In this document: piece after piece, positions 45,013 through 58,549 of the stretch
How positions within the stretch are numbered: the stretch's first letter is position 1
Layout of the letters: each line of letters opens with the position of its first letter
Assembly: GCA_963402885.1 (NCBI GenBank)
Contig: OY727095.1
Coordinates: forward strand, 30,571,001 to 30,635,000
Reading direction: 5' to 3'
Source: Antedon bifida
Taxonomy: Eukaryota > Echinodermata > Crinoidea > Comatulida > Antedonidae
DNA: 64,000 nt
Notes under the pieces: generated by a model
The model's database searches: none
Told to the model about the DNA's origin: nothing
Seen by the model: the letters and a program-made list of their open reading frames with translations, nothing else
Translations under genes and position numbers: made by a program

Positions 45013-45613
45013 TTAGATCAGACGGGTAACCGATAAATTCAATAAAGACCTTAATCAACGAGTAGAATACCTGTTCATCGGTGACTTCATGTTCCAATTA
45101 CCGACTTACTGGTCAACTCGTCGGTAAATCCTTTGATGTAACCAACATTATGACCGATATCAATTACGTAAATCAATATCAATTGTGCATTTGATTATCT
45201 TTATTATACTAATTCATCTGATAGAAAGGTCCCATAGACTGGACCTCTTTCGGAACCTTTTGGTAGAGATTTTATAATTATATAAACACTGCCAAGTCAA
45301 TATCATTAACCCTAAACAATTTGCGACATCAATATTTGATGTGTCGGCTTGCTAATTGTAGTTTTAATTTAATTATAATTGTTTTATTTTCTCAATTGTA
45401 AATGCTTACTGTTCGTTCGTTTTTATTTCACACTTGATAAGTTGTTACAGATTAATTCAAAGTAATAAATAAAAGATGCAAAGCCTGAAAAAGTTTAGAT
45501 GGGATTTCCATTTAATTTATGTTTGATGGTCGCCAGGTTGTGTAGGCCTAGCCCATTAATGTACTGTAATGATCAGTGCGGACACATTCGGTACCCAACA
45601 AAGTGTTCCTTTA

Positions 45614-45766
45614 AGGTCTGTCCACACTAAAATATGATATGATGATATGCCCATATATGGACATAATGATGTCATATCTTTACCATATTTGAGCATATCA
45701 CTATACCATATTTGGGAACATCACACCTTTTTGTCAAACTAGTTTGATAGTTTAGAAAGAGCTTTT
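45614..45766. mobile_element. MITE family A, copy 7
   Basis: Left end AGGTCTGTCCACACT has a small internal deletion. The right end TTTGATAGTTTAGAAAGAGCT is diverged. The arms GATGTCATATC and GGGAACATCACACC are intact, and TTA precedes it. Confidence 0.78.
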
Positions 45767-46739
45767 AGGAGTGTCCTCTTAATAGTGTATTGTCAAAACG
45801 TATTTTCACAGAAAAGTTTCACCTAATTCTTTGGCGGTATACAAGGACGGGTTCTACTGTATTTTCATGGAAAAGTGATTTAATTGTATATCCAGAATAG
45901 TCTCATAAATATATAGATCTATGAGGCAATTAATAGTCTTTGAAACCTTTGTACAACATTTATAAATATGATAATAAGTCAGGCCTATAAATAAATACAG
46001 TAGGCCTATTCTAATAGTTAATCGATGTTCATATCTTACAGTACTTAAATGAGTTACAGAAAACCTGGTTCGAATCTCTTTCGGTCAGACTCGCAGGCTT
46101 TTCATCGCGATTAGTTAATTAATTCATTGTCATCTTTCTAAATGTATCAACTACTATACTGAACGCTGTTAATAATAATAATTAATGATTTTTCTGAGAT
46201 GTTTTCGTAATGACACAAAATAGGAGTTTATCACGTCACAGGGTCGGAACCTAAATATGTGTGTCCGCCAAATACATATTCAATGGTTTCATAATTGCTC
46301 AATGTAATATGCCTAATCCCGACAAATCGTGCTATCATTGTCTGATAATTTAACAAGACATTAAATAGTTTAGAGGATACGACGGTAGATTAATTTGTGA
46401 ATTTGAAATCATCGAGTGTCTATTTCAAACAAGGTTGCTTTAATCTAAATGTTTGGCGTTATGTAATAATGATATCCTGTCACCTTCTACACAATAACTG
46501 TACTTTATTATAGAATTATGTTGCAGCAATTTCACGGTTGTTGTGTTTATTACATTGGCCTTTTCGGTTTATTCCACTCAGCCTACGTCACTTGGCTATG
46601 AAGTAAAGAGTATTATTGCTCAATGCTTAGAGCCTAGCAGATAATGTATCTCGGCCAGCGTCACTTTGGTAGATTATTGTATCCCAGACTAAGTATTTAG
46701 GCCTGGCAGAGCATCGCATCATAGCCTACGTCTCATTAA

Positions 46740-46800
46740 GTCCCTTAAAACACAGCCCCACTCCCACATGACCCTTAAAACACAGCCCCACCCCCACATG
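46740..46800. repeat. Short tandem repeat, about 32 bp x 2
   Basis: CCCTTAAAACACAGCCCCAC is repeated twice with CCCACATG between and after. Confidence 0.8.
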
Positions 46801-48960
46801 TATATGTTATAATTAAAAATGTGCTAAATTAATTATTTTTCTTAAATTTTCCTGAAAGTTTCAGGTTTGAAGTTGATGTGAATGGAGAGGCAAAGGAAGA
46901 TGAGAGATAAGATATAAATATCGAGAGATAAAACAAAAAGCAACTTATCTAAATGTACAATAGTTCTTGTGAGTGTATGATTATTATTGTCTCATTTTTT
47001 CTTGAATGTACAGGAATATTTAGAGAAATAAGTTAAAAGAAAAAGAAAAGTTCAGAAAGAGGAAAGGAAAGGAAGAGTAACTTCTGAGAAGGTAGGTTTC
47101 AAAAAAACTAATATAATAAGGAGATACACGTGATGATAGTTGTCATTGACAGCTCTTTACAGTGCTCAAGTATCATGTAGGCCTATTTTACTGCTAATTT
47201 ATCGAAAGCAAATCGCAAAGCAAAGCAAAGAATTTGTGACTATTAATAACTCGGTTATTGAAAGCATTTGTTTCAAAACTACCCCGGTTAAACCTTGCTC
47301 TGTCTTTTCTTTTAATTGCTTCGCTTCTAAGGACCAAATAAATGCAGTGAAACAGTTATTATTAAACACAGGGTAGTAGCGGGATAGATCTTGATTTTAT
47401 ACAATCTATTCAACTCGTATGCTAATCCTAGTGGTTCGGTCTCTTTGAGTATAATATATTAGGATGTAACTCAAAAGTAGAGTATAAAAGAAGTGAATAT
47501 AAAGAATCCTCGTGAGGCGAATCAACCATGACTATAGATTTCCTATTACAAAAGATAATCTATTTGAATTAACAAAAGCAATTTTACCATTATTTTGAAC
47601 TGGACGGTAATTAGGTCGGAGCCTTGTGTGATCTGCATTTCACGAGCCCAATCGAATTTCAACGCAGACAAGAAAGGGGATAAAGGCAGATCGATGTTAA
47701 TTAAAGCCTCAATCAGTGGGTAGGCCTAAGAGAGAAAATCATTTAATAAATATAACAAACAAAACATAGTTTTAATTTAAATAAGTAACTCGCTAATAGT
47801 GAAAATGTTCACAATTTTACAAATATTTATATACTGTACGGTACATAGACCTAATGTTTGTAATTTGTATGCTGGGACTTGTGTCTGTGAGCCATAGAAC
47901 TTCATTGTCTCTTTAGAAGTCTGAAAGGAAAACAAAAATGAAATACCCACAAAAAACATTGAATGTAGGCCTATATAATTGTGTTAATACTGAAGTATGA
48001 TGCATTCTCCAGGCAATGAAACAGTGGAACTGATACTAAAACTAAATGCAATAGAAAACAGTAATAATAATGTCAGACAATGACCCTTATTGTCAATAAC
48101 AACAACTACCGTAATGAATTGACATTTCTGACAACTTCTTTCATAGCTGAAGGGAGAAGAATTTATATATTATCTACAATATTCAAAGAGAGACTTGAAT
48201 AAAACAGAGTAGTTATAAATATCATCAATGAAGGTTCGGCAAACTGGGAGTCGGCAAACTGGGATTCGCACATCTGCAGGAATTCGGCACACTGTCCACA
48301 CAACAGCGTTATAAAGACCCTTAACTTTAATTAGTCCATTACCGACTCGTTTGAACACAAGTTAAGACGAAGGGTATGTAAACACGATCATGATCGTGGG
48401 AATCGCATCTAAATAACAAACCAATTCTAGGTTTAATATTTCCAATGACTATATAGATTATATCCAAATCATTTATCGGTATCTTGGTGTTTTTATATGT
48501 GTTTGATTGGGTCGTTCTGTCGGAACATGTAGCGGTACTTTGAAAGGATTAAACACCATTGTCATCAATTGAAAACCCGTAACATTTAATCAATTGTTCA
48601 TGTTGTTTGGTTAAACAATATCTTATCTTTAATGATATAGATATAGCGCACATCAAAGAGAAAGCCGCCGTGATAGTCGAATAAAATTAAATTAACATGC
48701 CTCGCCTATTATAATAATTTAGCTAATGATCGTCCACAAAACTTGTCACGTGCAATAAATAAAACGCTGGTTTTATTGTCGAATCAAATTAAAACTAGAT
48801 TAACTCGTACTAAAAACCTGTCGATAGTTAAACAATATTCTCAATAAAAACTACAACAAAGCAATACCGATTACAGACTCTCAATGAAACTACAGTATCA
48901 TCTTGAGAAAGAGATTCACTGCACATTCATATTACAGTAGAACCCAATATCATTATAAGG

Positions 48961-49330
48961 GGGACACTTTTTCATGGAACGAACAAGGGGTATATTTTAC
49001 AAACGGCCAACCTCGTAGAGGAAACAGCAGAACCATATCAGGAGACACCACTATATTGAGGGGACATTTTTAATTGAACGAACGAGGGGTATATTTTACA
49101 AACGGCCAACCTCGTAGGGGAAACAGCAGGACCCCTTATTAGGTGACACCACTATTAAGGAGACATTTTTAATGGAACGAACGAGGGGTATATTTTACCA
49201 ACGGCCAACCTCGTAGGGGAAACAGCAGAACCCCTTATCAGGTGACACCACTATTAAGGCGACATTTTTAATGAAACAAATGAGGGGAATACCTCAGGCT
49301 AACCCCTCAGGGGAAACAAACTTAAGGGGA
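48961..49330. repeat. Tandem array, about 100-bp unit, 3.7 copies
   Basis: Units start near 48961, 49061, 49160 and 49260. Each has GGGGTATATTTTAC.AACGG, CCAACCTCGTAGGGGAAACA and GGTGACACCACTATTAAGG-like blocks. The array is preceded by ACAGTAGAACCC, the start of a dispersed repeat seen elsewhere in the window. Confidence 0.85.
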
Positions 49331-50750
49331 CATTTTGTTATGCCCAAAGGAGTGTCTCCTTAACCGAGGTTCTATATTTCGTACCATTTTGATACAATTT
49401 GTTTAAGTTAATAGGCAAAATGTTATTTGTTCTTTTATAATTTATATCGTAGAACTTTTCAAGTTCAGCATACGCCAATACACACAATTTGATAGAGTAA
49501 GAAGACCACCATACTGTTATATAGGCATATCAATCGTTTTATTGCAGAAAATGTCTTTTTAAAAGAGGAACCACAAACATCAATTCTAAGCTAATTAATT
49601 TAACGAAATATGTCCAAATAAACTAAAACGAAATTGTCGTCAATCGTCTTACCACAAAATGTATTAAAACAAAATTTGATAAATAAAAAATATTTTAAAA
49701 AATTTAATGAAATAAAATATTTTCATGTTATCATAACAACAGAACTCATAATTGATTTGCCGAAAGATCTTTTTCGTTTTATTTAAAATCTGCTAATGAT
49801 ATCAAAATAAATATTTGTTTCCAACTAACTAATTACATCGAAAACGAAAACATCATTTGAGATATATACACAGTGATAATGTATACATTATTCTCTCATT
49901 TAAAACATTTCACTTAAAGAATAATAAACCAACAATACGGTTTGTTTGTATTCTTTTTGTAATCAATATAATGTATGCAAAATATTTCACAGTGTCTCGT
50001 TGTACATCTGTCGTCCATCGGCAGGAGCTAGCAAACAATATGTAATTCGTTTTGTCAGTGCATAATCATATTTACAATACCAACATTCACCGATTGCATT
50101 GTGCTTCAAAATACAGCCTATTGTATAACCCTAATGACTTATTAACATGGTTTTCATATAATTCAACTTCATAAATAGAGGAACAATTTGGAATTTATTG
50201 CTTTAAGATGAGCATAAAATATAACAAAATTAGTTATCTATTGTTCATTTACCAGATTAGTTTTGTACAGCTTCTTCTAAGTTATCATCACTATTGTACT
50301 CCGAAACAAGCGAGTTGTTCATTGTCGATTAAAATTAGCATGTACTACAGTATGTCAATGATGATATTAAGACTGTTTTCGACAATAATTGCTTTTAAAT
50401 GGATTTTACAATTTTAAGAATGGTAATAATGATAATAAAGAACAGACCATCGATGATGACATTTAATATTTTATTTTAAAACTCATTATGTTATCAATGG
50501 CGATTAATTTATTGTATTTTATAATAGGTTTTGTTCAATTAATTTATAGGCTTAATAATGATTACTCATTTGTATATTATAGGCAGCCATCGTATATAAC
50601 GTATCATGGCATAATATTCGACCGTTGATTACCACATACAGATAAACACGTACCTTATATTAATTTTTTATCTAAAGTTCCTAACTATAAAATACCAATT
50701 CAAGTCAATAACATAGTATAAAACTGACTCCAGTAACAAGAGGGAATCCA

Positions 50751-50776
50751 TGATTCAACGTTTCGATCTTTATTTT

Positions 50777-50837
<61 letters not shown>

Positions 50838-50844
50838 GGAATCA
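50751..50844 (-). ncRNA. Type I hammerhead-ribozyme-like motif with (TGA)n in stem II
   Basis: On the minus strand: TGATTC, CTGATGA, about 20 TGA repeats, TAAAATAAAGATC, GAAACGTT, GAATCA. The hexamers TGATTC and GAATCA pair perfectly and abut both core halves, as stem I should. GTT gives an allowed NUH site. Stem II has only GAT/ATC near the core, so the microsatellite may have disabled it. Confidence 0.55.
50777..50837. repeat. (ATC)n microsatellite, about 20 units
   Basis: An uninterrupted ATC run from 50777 to 50837, located inside stem II of the hammerhead-like motif. Confidence 0.95.
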
Positions 50845-50862
50845 AGAGTTTTACTATGTTAT

Positions 50863-53800
50863 TTAAACATAATCAGTCAATCTATCGGTTTTCCAAATCG
50901 ATATTATTACGCAATACTCGACCTAGTTATCAAGTTGAGTAGGTTACCATAAACAGAAGAGGTAAGCACAGATCCTAATTAAAAAAAAATCAAATTTATA
51001 TAGGCCTAAATACGCGACAACACTGCAGGTTTAAGAAAATTAATAATTTCGACAAAAAATTTATAGCGGTACAAGAATAACGATAGTAGGCCTAGAGAAA
51101 ATAACCCAGTGTCTCAGTGTTTACGTTGAATGTCCGATGTGTTTTATTGATTCATTTAGTCCTACGACTGTAATTCAATGTAAAGTAATTTAATTGAAAC
51201 GTTTATTTAAACATATTTGAATCAATTTATTATATACTTGAAACGAACATTATCACATCTGAATCGGATTTACTCGATAACAACTCGTTACCAAACAATC
51301 TCATTAAATAAAAATTGGTGCGCGTGTATTTCAACAACTCGTTTATGCCATCAAAGAATGTAAATTGCGAAAAATTAAGACACTATTTCAATATTAGAAA
51401 ACACTTGGCAGTGTAGAAGTGTAGCTTAATGATCGAGTGAGCTTTTTAAAGATAACAAAAATGGACAAATATGAGATTGGTTTCAACTTAAAAGGAATAG
51501 ACTATTGTTACCAATGAAGATTGATTTTAAATTATCCATCTTCAAACCTACTGAAAAATAAATTTAGTTCACTCACTTGAAACATTAAACGTGAGTTTAT
51601 TTGAAAAAATGTTTAGATTTCATATTTAATATTATTGTTCAGCTTGATCATTGGTATTCATTGTTTATATTGACCATTTTTCATTTTATTTATTTTTTTT
51701 GATGGAAAAATACAACAATAAAACAGGTCAGGAAAAACCAAAAGCGACCTAGGCCACTATGACTTAATGAGTCAGTAATACCTTTATACAATATAAAAAT
51801 GTTTGGTAATCATGAACAGCGCTATATAAGGCTGTACTGTATTTACAATAAAATCCAATTACAGATACAAATTTAATATTTCAGGATAAAAATATAAAAT
51901 TAATAACAGTAGTAATACTTATATTGTGAGAAGAAAGGACTGCATCACCTGTGATAATCCAAAAAGTACTGAATTCGTACGGTGCCATGTTTAATAATCA
52001 GAAACTGTGTAGCTGTTTCTTATCTCTAGACATGATACCGTACGAATATCTGGTGGTCATATGTTGTTATACACGATTAGTTTACAGACTATATCAAAAA
52101 TCACTTTATTAATTGGTATTATAATATGTGACAGATTGCTTAGGCTCTATTATTAACAAGATGAATTGTGCGACGAAAGTGAATAAACTCTCGACGAGTT
52201 CTCACTGAGCAGATTATGATTTTAATTTATCTATTAGATATCCATATTGATAAGATGAAGCCGTGGTTTACATTATCTAGTGCATTTGTTTCAGAGCTTT
52301 CGGTATTGATCCGCTGATGTAAATTGCGTTAAAACGACGCAATTATTGCGAGTAATTGTTCAAAGTGTGAAATCTTGCGAGGCTGTTGGTGGGACCGCCA
52401 TTTCCCGACAATTCTCTCCACCTCATAATTATGTATTAACACGCATTAGACCAATTAAAACGATATGTTTTAATGGCCCAACACTTAAGCGGCTTTTACA
52501 CAACCGAATCGACTAGATCTCCGATGAGAAATCAATTATAAGCACTATCTATGTATTATTCCGCCCTTCTGATTACAATTTATTTGACGTGTTTCACAGT
52601 TTGATAAAAAATAATTTTGTAAATTCTCGATATTGACGATTATGAGGTGAAAGTTGGCTAATTGTTTTACATAAGTACCTGATTGTATCGAATCCCCTAG
52701 GAACGAAGGTTAAAATTGATGCGAAATCGGTAGAATTAACTGCATTATCAGCTAATTGTGTGGTGACGACTAAATATCCATTATCATCAATACTAACATA
52801 ATAACAAAATAGTATGCAAAGACGATGAACACGTACCTGGATCTTTACCTGCTCCCGAATACAACAATAGTTGTGTAGAATGCAAGGGGTGGTCTTCACC
52901 CAGGTCATTCCAAAACGTTATCTCATAATCATAGGCCTACACCTTATTTCAAGGGTGCTTAAAAGACAGTAGAACCCCTCCTTGGGACACCCTATTAACT
53001 TTACTAGGAAACAAATGAGGGGTACTGGTAATATTATACTTAACACATGGCAACGTCTATTCTAGGGACACATACTATAGTATACCAATTTCCCGAAGGT
53101 GTCCTAATAGCTCTCTATTCCCCTCCGCCCCCCTCCCCCACTCCAAAGAAGACTGCAACATGTGTATTCAAATGGCCCGCGTCGAGTACCGTATGACGTC
53201 ACGTCACGTCAAATTGGCAAGATAACGGAGGTATAACAATAAATATTTTTAACAATAAATATTTTTTACAAAAAACTCGATTTAAAAACAGTTCCTTTCT
53301 TCAGAAATAATGATTTATTATCAATTAGTTTGTATAAATATAGTCTAGCCTACTCCCATGGAAGAAGAAGCGCCCTCGGTTAATTTGGATATGAAAAACT
53401 TAATGAGGCAAAAAATGTGATTCACAGGTCATACGAGATCAAACTTTCTTGAGTTGTGTAAATGGGCTGTAACAGTTGTTAACTTTCTATGTTTTATCAT
53501 TACTTCCGGCATCAATGCTTTCTTATAACATAAGACAACAAGTCACATCTAACATGGGGGCTTACGTGTAGGCCTTATACTTGACTCCATACAACAGGTG
53601 TATAACCGCAACGCGCGGTGTGTCATGACGGGTTTACCTTAATTCGTGGGAGATAGTCGACGTAGGCCTAATGACCTAGGCCTACTGAGATGGATGAAAG
53701 CAATCGTCAGAAATCACAAAAAGACTGTCACAAATCACACGAAAATTGTTATCAGGAAATTTGAGACTAAATTTGACTATTCCTGTTCTGGTTATTTGGA

Positions 53801-54800
53801 GTTTGCACTTTTTGTTGTCCCAGACCGGTCGGTCGCTGAACCGACAGTCCAATCAAATTAAGATCACCCATTTAACATCGTGTCTCATTCTCATTCTAAA
53901 AAAGTCATTAACTTATTGGTCATTGTACATCTTCTATCACAAGAAGGAAAAAAAAGAAGATTCGCAAAATTACTTTATAATATTATCATTATTACCCACG
54001 TTCTTACATTTTTTTATAAACATTCAAACATTATTAAATATTTCATTTTGTTATCTCTTTTTTGATACTTAACTTCCATTTGTAGTGCACATTGCTTGTC
54101 ATCTTTTGTTCGTGTTTTTGGTTTTTCTTGTGTTGAAATTTATTTTTACCAAATAGATGAATGAATGCAGCAATTAAAAAATGAAACGACAAGTTAAATA
54201 CGGTATTAATTAATTAATTATTAAAAGTCTAATTAGGCCCGGTCGTAAATTTAATATTGCATGTAATGTAAAATTATTAGAATTTTTTTCTGGAAAATTT
54301 AATATCTATTCGCATAAATATATTTATAGTTTAGTACAGTAGCCTGTCTGTTTATAGTGAATCTTTATTTTTGTTTATCTTTTGTTGTTGCGAACTCTAC
54401 GTGATTGTTTGTGGAAGAAAGACCATTAGTGTTATGTTAAAATATTGCTCAGTGTATAATCAACAAACAAAATGATTATTTCAAACTTTGGTAATTCAAT
54501 TGTAATTACTTTAAATTACACAAAAATATGCTACTTTCAATTTATTGTCACATAAGACAACAAAAATTGTGAAAAATAAGTAGAAGGCGCGTGTGCTGGA
54601 GATAAGCACAACGGTAAAAGTTCCCCGGGAAAAAGAAACAAAATGTCATGTACAAATCAATAAGCGAAGACAAAAAAAAAAGTATTAAGAATAAAAAATA
54701 AATAAAAAAAGAATTAATTAAATAAAATTAATAAAAAATTATTTAATTAAAAAAAAGAACACTTCATATTCTGAGATTCACTGTAACTGAAATAAGAAAA
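50863..54800. other. Gene-free stretch
   Basis: No supported gene; a 104-codon minus frame at 52594-52908 lacks recognisable features. A fragment starting GACAGTAGAACCCC near 52965 belongs to the dispersed repeat also seen at 2405 and 48935. A GC-richer unique patch at 52300-52520 contains paired CCAATTAA/TAATTA-type sites. Confidence 0.5.
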
Positions 54801-54802
54801 AA

Positions 54803-54957
54803 AGCTCTGTCTAGACTATCAAACTTTATGTGACAAAAAATGTGATGTGCCCAAATATGGACATGATGATGTCATATCACATATTTGGGTATATCACTAC
54901 CATATTTGGCCACATCACATTACATTTATCACAAATAGTTTGATAGTGTAGACAGCT
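54803..54957. mobile_element. MITE family A, copy 8
   Basis: Left AGCTCTGTCTAGACTATCAA and right TTTGATAGTGTAGACAGCT. Internal arms are conserved, with a short deletion between GTCATATCAC and ATATTTGGG. Confidence 0.82.
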
Positions 54958-55589
54958 TTGTGCTATAGTCAGTTTTCACCCCGACCTTATGGCGACGACT
55001 TTCTTATTATTAACAGTAACGCGTTTACAAATAAACGAGCTGATGACGCGTTAGAGTTTTAAGTATTGTGACATTTCTCCGCACGTATAATGAAACATTC
55101 AAATGTTAATAAATGATGTGCGAGCGCGTTTTTGTTCACGGAGCGTCACCAACGAATATACATGACAGCGTTGAAAAAAGTTTGATGACGGAGTGTGATA
55201 TTTAAAACGGTAATATTAATAGTATAGTTACGATGTCTCGTTCTTTCGACGACTATTTTAATCATTTCATGTACAATTACTTAATTGTTGAATTCAATTT
55301 CGGTTCCTTTGAAGTAGTAATGAAACCATTGTAATAAATTGAGGTTATAGTTTACAAAGAGTTCGATTGTGAAAGGGTAATTTTATTGTTGTGTTTTGTC
55401 ATGGATTAATAATTACTCCATGGTTTTGTCGATTTGTTATATCCAGTGTGTTAAAGGTTTCGTGGAGAGGAAACGTTTTAAGTAACAGATTTATAAGCAT
55501 ATTTTACAGCCCCGTTCCTATTCGTTTATTATACTATTCAAGTTGAAGCAAATTGCTATAGAAAAATGATAAGGTAACATTTACCTTAT

Positions 55590-55739
55590 CATGTCTACAC
55601 TTTATGTGACAAACAAATGTCATGTGCCCATATATGGACACGATGATGTCATATCACTACCATATTTAAGCATCACTGCCATATTTGGGCACACCACACT
55701 TTTTTTTGTCAAATTATTTTGATAGTGTAGACAGAGCTT
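55590..55739. mobile_element. MITE family A, copy 9, left end shortened
   Basis: The left begins at ATGTCTACACTTTATGTGAC; the right end TTTGATAGTGTAGACAGAGCT is complete. Arms ATGTGCCCATATATGGACA and GGGCACACCACAC are intact. Confidence 0.82.
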
Positions 55740-55741
55740 AG

Positions 55742-57070
55742 AGCAAGATACAATTTGTTAATTAATAAGTTTATATGATAGATATAGACGTGTACGACGA
55801 TATACCGTACGCAATGTATTTAGCAATGTAGGCCCCTACACTCTTTAGTTATCATTAATCCAACTATACAGTGAACACATATGTATCCATCACCTGTCAT
55901 ATAAAATGAACCTACATTTTTTTTTCATGCAAGTTCAGCATCCAAATTCTAAAGTCTATTTCTTTTATTATTATTCACCCATTTTTTTGACATTTAGGCC
56001 TACCGTCATTTGTGTTTTTATAAGTGACGTGTAAGTAATATGTCTGTGCGGATGAATCTGCGATTGAAAGAGTCAATGGTTGTCTAATCAAACAAATATT
56101 ATGTCTTGTTGTCATTAAATCTAGAGACGTCAGACCTAATATCTTAAAACCTTAATTCATAATAAGAGAAGTACATAACAAACCACCTATAAACATCCAA
56201 AGGATCTGTATCAAAGAATATTGTTTATTTACTTATGTTATATTGATGACGCAATGCGATGTTTATATCGTATGTGTTACACGTTTTTATTCTTAAGTTC
56301 GTATCACCTTTTATATAGTCTCTAACTGATGGATAGACAGGCACCGTCCAAGAGTTGACAGATTGACACCCTTCTTTAAAGATTCATTTATACCAGGACG
56401 ATAAATCGTTTTCATTCTAGAACTTATGGATACTTAATCATTTGTCTTTGATGTAAATAATATTTCACACGTCCAATCAAATGACGTCATGATCAATAAG
56501 AACAATACAATCGTTGTATTGTCACGATCCTATAAAATTGCCCATTAACCACTTGACATTTAGGGTGAGAGATTCATCCGGTTTTCGTTTTGGCATGTTA
56601 AATTTACCTGTTTTGATATTACCATTTATATATCGTGATTGTTGAACACCTATATAAGAATGGAAAGGAAAGAAATTTGCCTCATCTACTTGCTTATACT
56701 TACTTAGTCCGGGACATACCCGAACTTATATGACTAGATTCCTCCTCCATACTTCCTATCTGCCATTGTGACAGCCAGTTCATCTCTCTGCAGACCAGTA
56801 TCCGTCTTTAGTGCTGGTCTTCCTATTTTTTTCAAGCCCATGTTTTGACTGCCACAGCAGAACATTTGCAATGATTTCTTCTTATTGCCTCATCTAAACA
56901 ACTAATATCTAACAACTGCCGTATAACGAAAGATTACGTGTATTCTTAATTAACAACATAATGATCCCAAACATAATTAATAGAAAATATTATAATACTT
57001 TTAAATTAAGAATTGATTACAAACAAAGGATTTATTTGTTATTATTCATTTTAAATAGCACTTTGCTAAA
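55742..57070. other. Gene-free stretch with one MITE relative
   Basis: 56375-56550 resembles the MITE at 38669-39025: CATTTATACCAGGACGATAA, TTCATTCTAGAACTTATGG, CACACGTCCAATCAAATGAC and TCGTTGTATTGTCACGAT. The rest is unique. Confidence 0.5.
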
Positions 57071-57074
57071 GCAC

Positions 57075-57205
57075 AGTTCACACTAGGACGCAACTAATTG
57101 ACGTAAGTGCAACGCAAGCGTGTTGACCAATGAAAAGTTCAACGCTTTATTATTCGTCGAATCACTTTTGCGTTGCGCTTACGTCATTCAATTACGTCCT
57201 AGAGC
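57075..57205. mobile_element. Palindromic MITE with CTAGGACG/CGTCCTAG-type ends
   Basis: CTAGGACGCAACTAATTGAC and GTAAGTGCAACGCAA at the left are mirrored by TTGCGTTGCGCTTACGTCAT and AATTACGTCCTAG at the right. The ACGCAACG arms are like those of MITE family C at 24208. Confidence 0.7.
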
Positions 57206-57302
57206 GTAAATCATGTTTTAAGATAAGATGAAGACAATCAGATTTATAAAGCGCACATATCCACAAAGTGCTCAAGGCGTTTTTTAACCTCGGTTCCCAC
57301 CT

Positions 57303-57583
57303 CTAAGCGCAACGCAATGACCTAAGCTCAACGCAATTACCTTAGTACAACGCAATTACCTAAGCGCAACGCAATTACCTAAGCGCAACGCAATTACCTA
57401 AGCGCAACGAAATTACCTAAACGCAACGCAATGACCTAAGCGCAACGCAATGACCTAAGCGCAACGCAATGACCTAAGCGCAACGCAATGACCTAAGCGC
57501 AACGCAATGACCTAAGGGCAATGCAATTACCTAAACGCAACGCAATGACCTAAGCGCAACGCAATAACATAAGTACAACGCAA
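57303..57583. repeat. 19-bp minisatellite, about 15 copies
   Basis: The unit is CCTAAGCGCAACGCAATGA, with variants CCTAAGCGCAACGCAATTA and CCTAAACGCAACG. Similar variants cluster together, as expected from stepwise expansion. It is preceded by CGGTTCCCAC, like the end of MITE family C. Confidence 0.92.
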
Positions 57584-58190
57584 GTAATTTGATGACGCGA
57601 TGGAGTGTCGCAATATTTGTGTGCTGTTTGTAACAAATATTATTAGATCATTTATTTGGTAATTCATTACCGTGAATGCGAACATGAACGATTATAAAAC
57701 ATTATATAAATATAAATTTGAAACTTCGTGTAATCTGAAATAACATTCAGCGAATTTCCGTAAAATTTGCCGTCTTGAATCGTAAACATACAGTATTTCT
57801 TTACACATGCTTTAAACAAGTTAATCAAATGAATTAAAAATGATGATAAACAAAGGGATTTATAAACGAACTATTATGAACCGTAAATGAACAGGTGCTA
57901 ACAATTAGTACAAAATAATTAGCAATGAAATTTAGCTAATATCAGTCACCGTACTCATCGACACGGTCAAGTCACGTGGCGGTTCCCGACACAACACTCA
58001 TCCGTATCAATAACACTGGAATAAAACACGTCGCCTCAAAATATTATAGGCTATTTATATCTATCTTCTTCTACATGCAATATAATATGTATACCGTAAC
58101 TATTGAATGGAAAAAATACCCACAAAAGAGAAACCCCCCTTTCTGTTTGATATTGATATAATAATATTTACTGCGGCACTCTAATGCCCG

Positions 58191-58330
58191 AAAGCTCTGC
58201 ACATTTTTCTGGCTGTTTACTTTATCGTTTTGATTTAGCTTTTTGCTTAATTCATTTTGTATCTCAATTGAAATACAGCCACTAATATCCACAACATTGT
58301 CATTTTGTCAGTAATTTGCCTTTGGATTTA
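58191..58330. repeat. Dispersed 137-bp repeat, copy 2
   Basis: Aligns along its length with 36521-36657 (TTTATCGTTTTGATTTAGCT and CAGTAATTTGCCTTTGGAT shared). Confidence 0.8.
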
Positions 58331-58549
58331 TATAATGATTTTTAGATAGCCCTTATATGCTTTTATTTCGGTTAAAAAATAATTTGTCCGGCCATTCAAC
58401 TCCTCATATTTTTCGATAAGAACAAACGATTTCTATTTAAATCCAAAGTGCCAATATAATTGCAATATATTTTATTTATTTAACATTAATTTTTAGGCCC
58501 CTATCAATTATTATTGATTTTTTCCTCGTTTTATTTGAATTTGAGTGTG

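Larger units (their letters stand above)
45767..50709. other. Gene-free stretch
   Basis: No supported gene. It contains the 100-bp tandem array at 48961-49330 and a 32-bp duplication at 46740-46800; the rest is unique AT-rich sequence. Confidence 0.5.
50710..50862 (-). mobile_element. Small inverted-repeat element with hammerhead core and (GAT)n tract
   Basis: AACATAGTATAAAACT (50710-50725) is mirrored by AGTTTTACTATGTT (50848-50861), with a 2-base gap. The hammerhead-like core lies inside. The layout is the same as the element at 6955-7083, though the sequences are well diverged. Confidence 0.5.

Noticed and set aside
52594..52908. 104-codon minus-strand frame
   Set aside because: No domain, signal or splice context; treated as chance.
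57303..57583. CRISPR array
   Set aside because: Units are directly adjacent 19-mers with no unique spacers, in a eukaryotic genome; it is a minisatellite.
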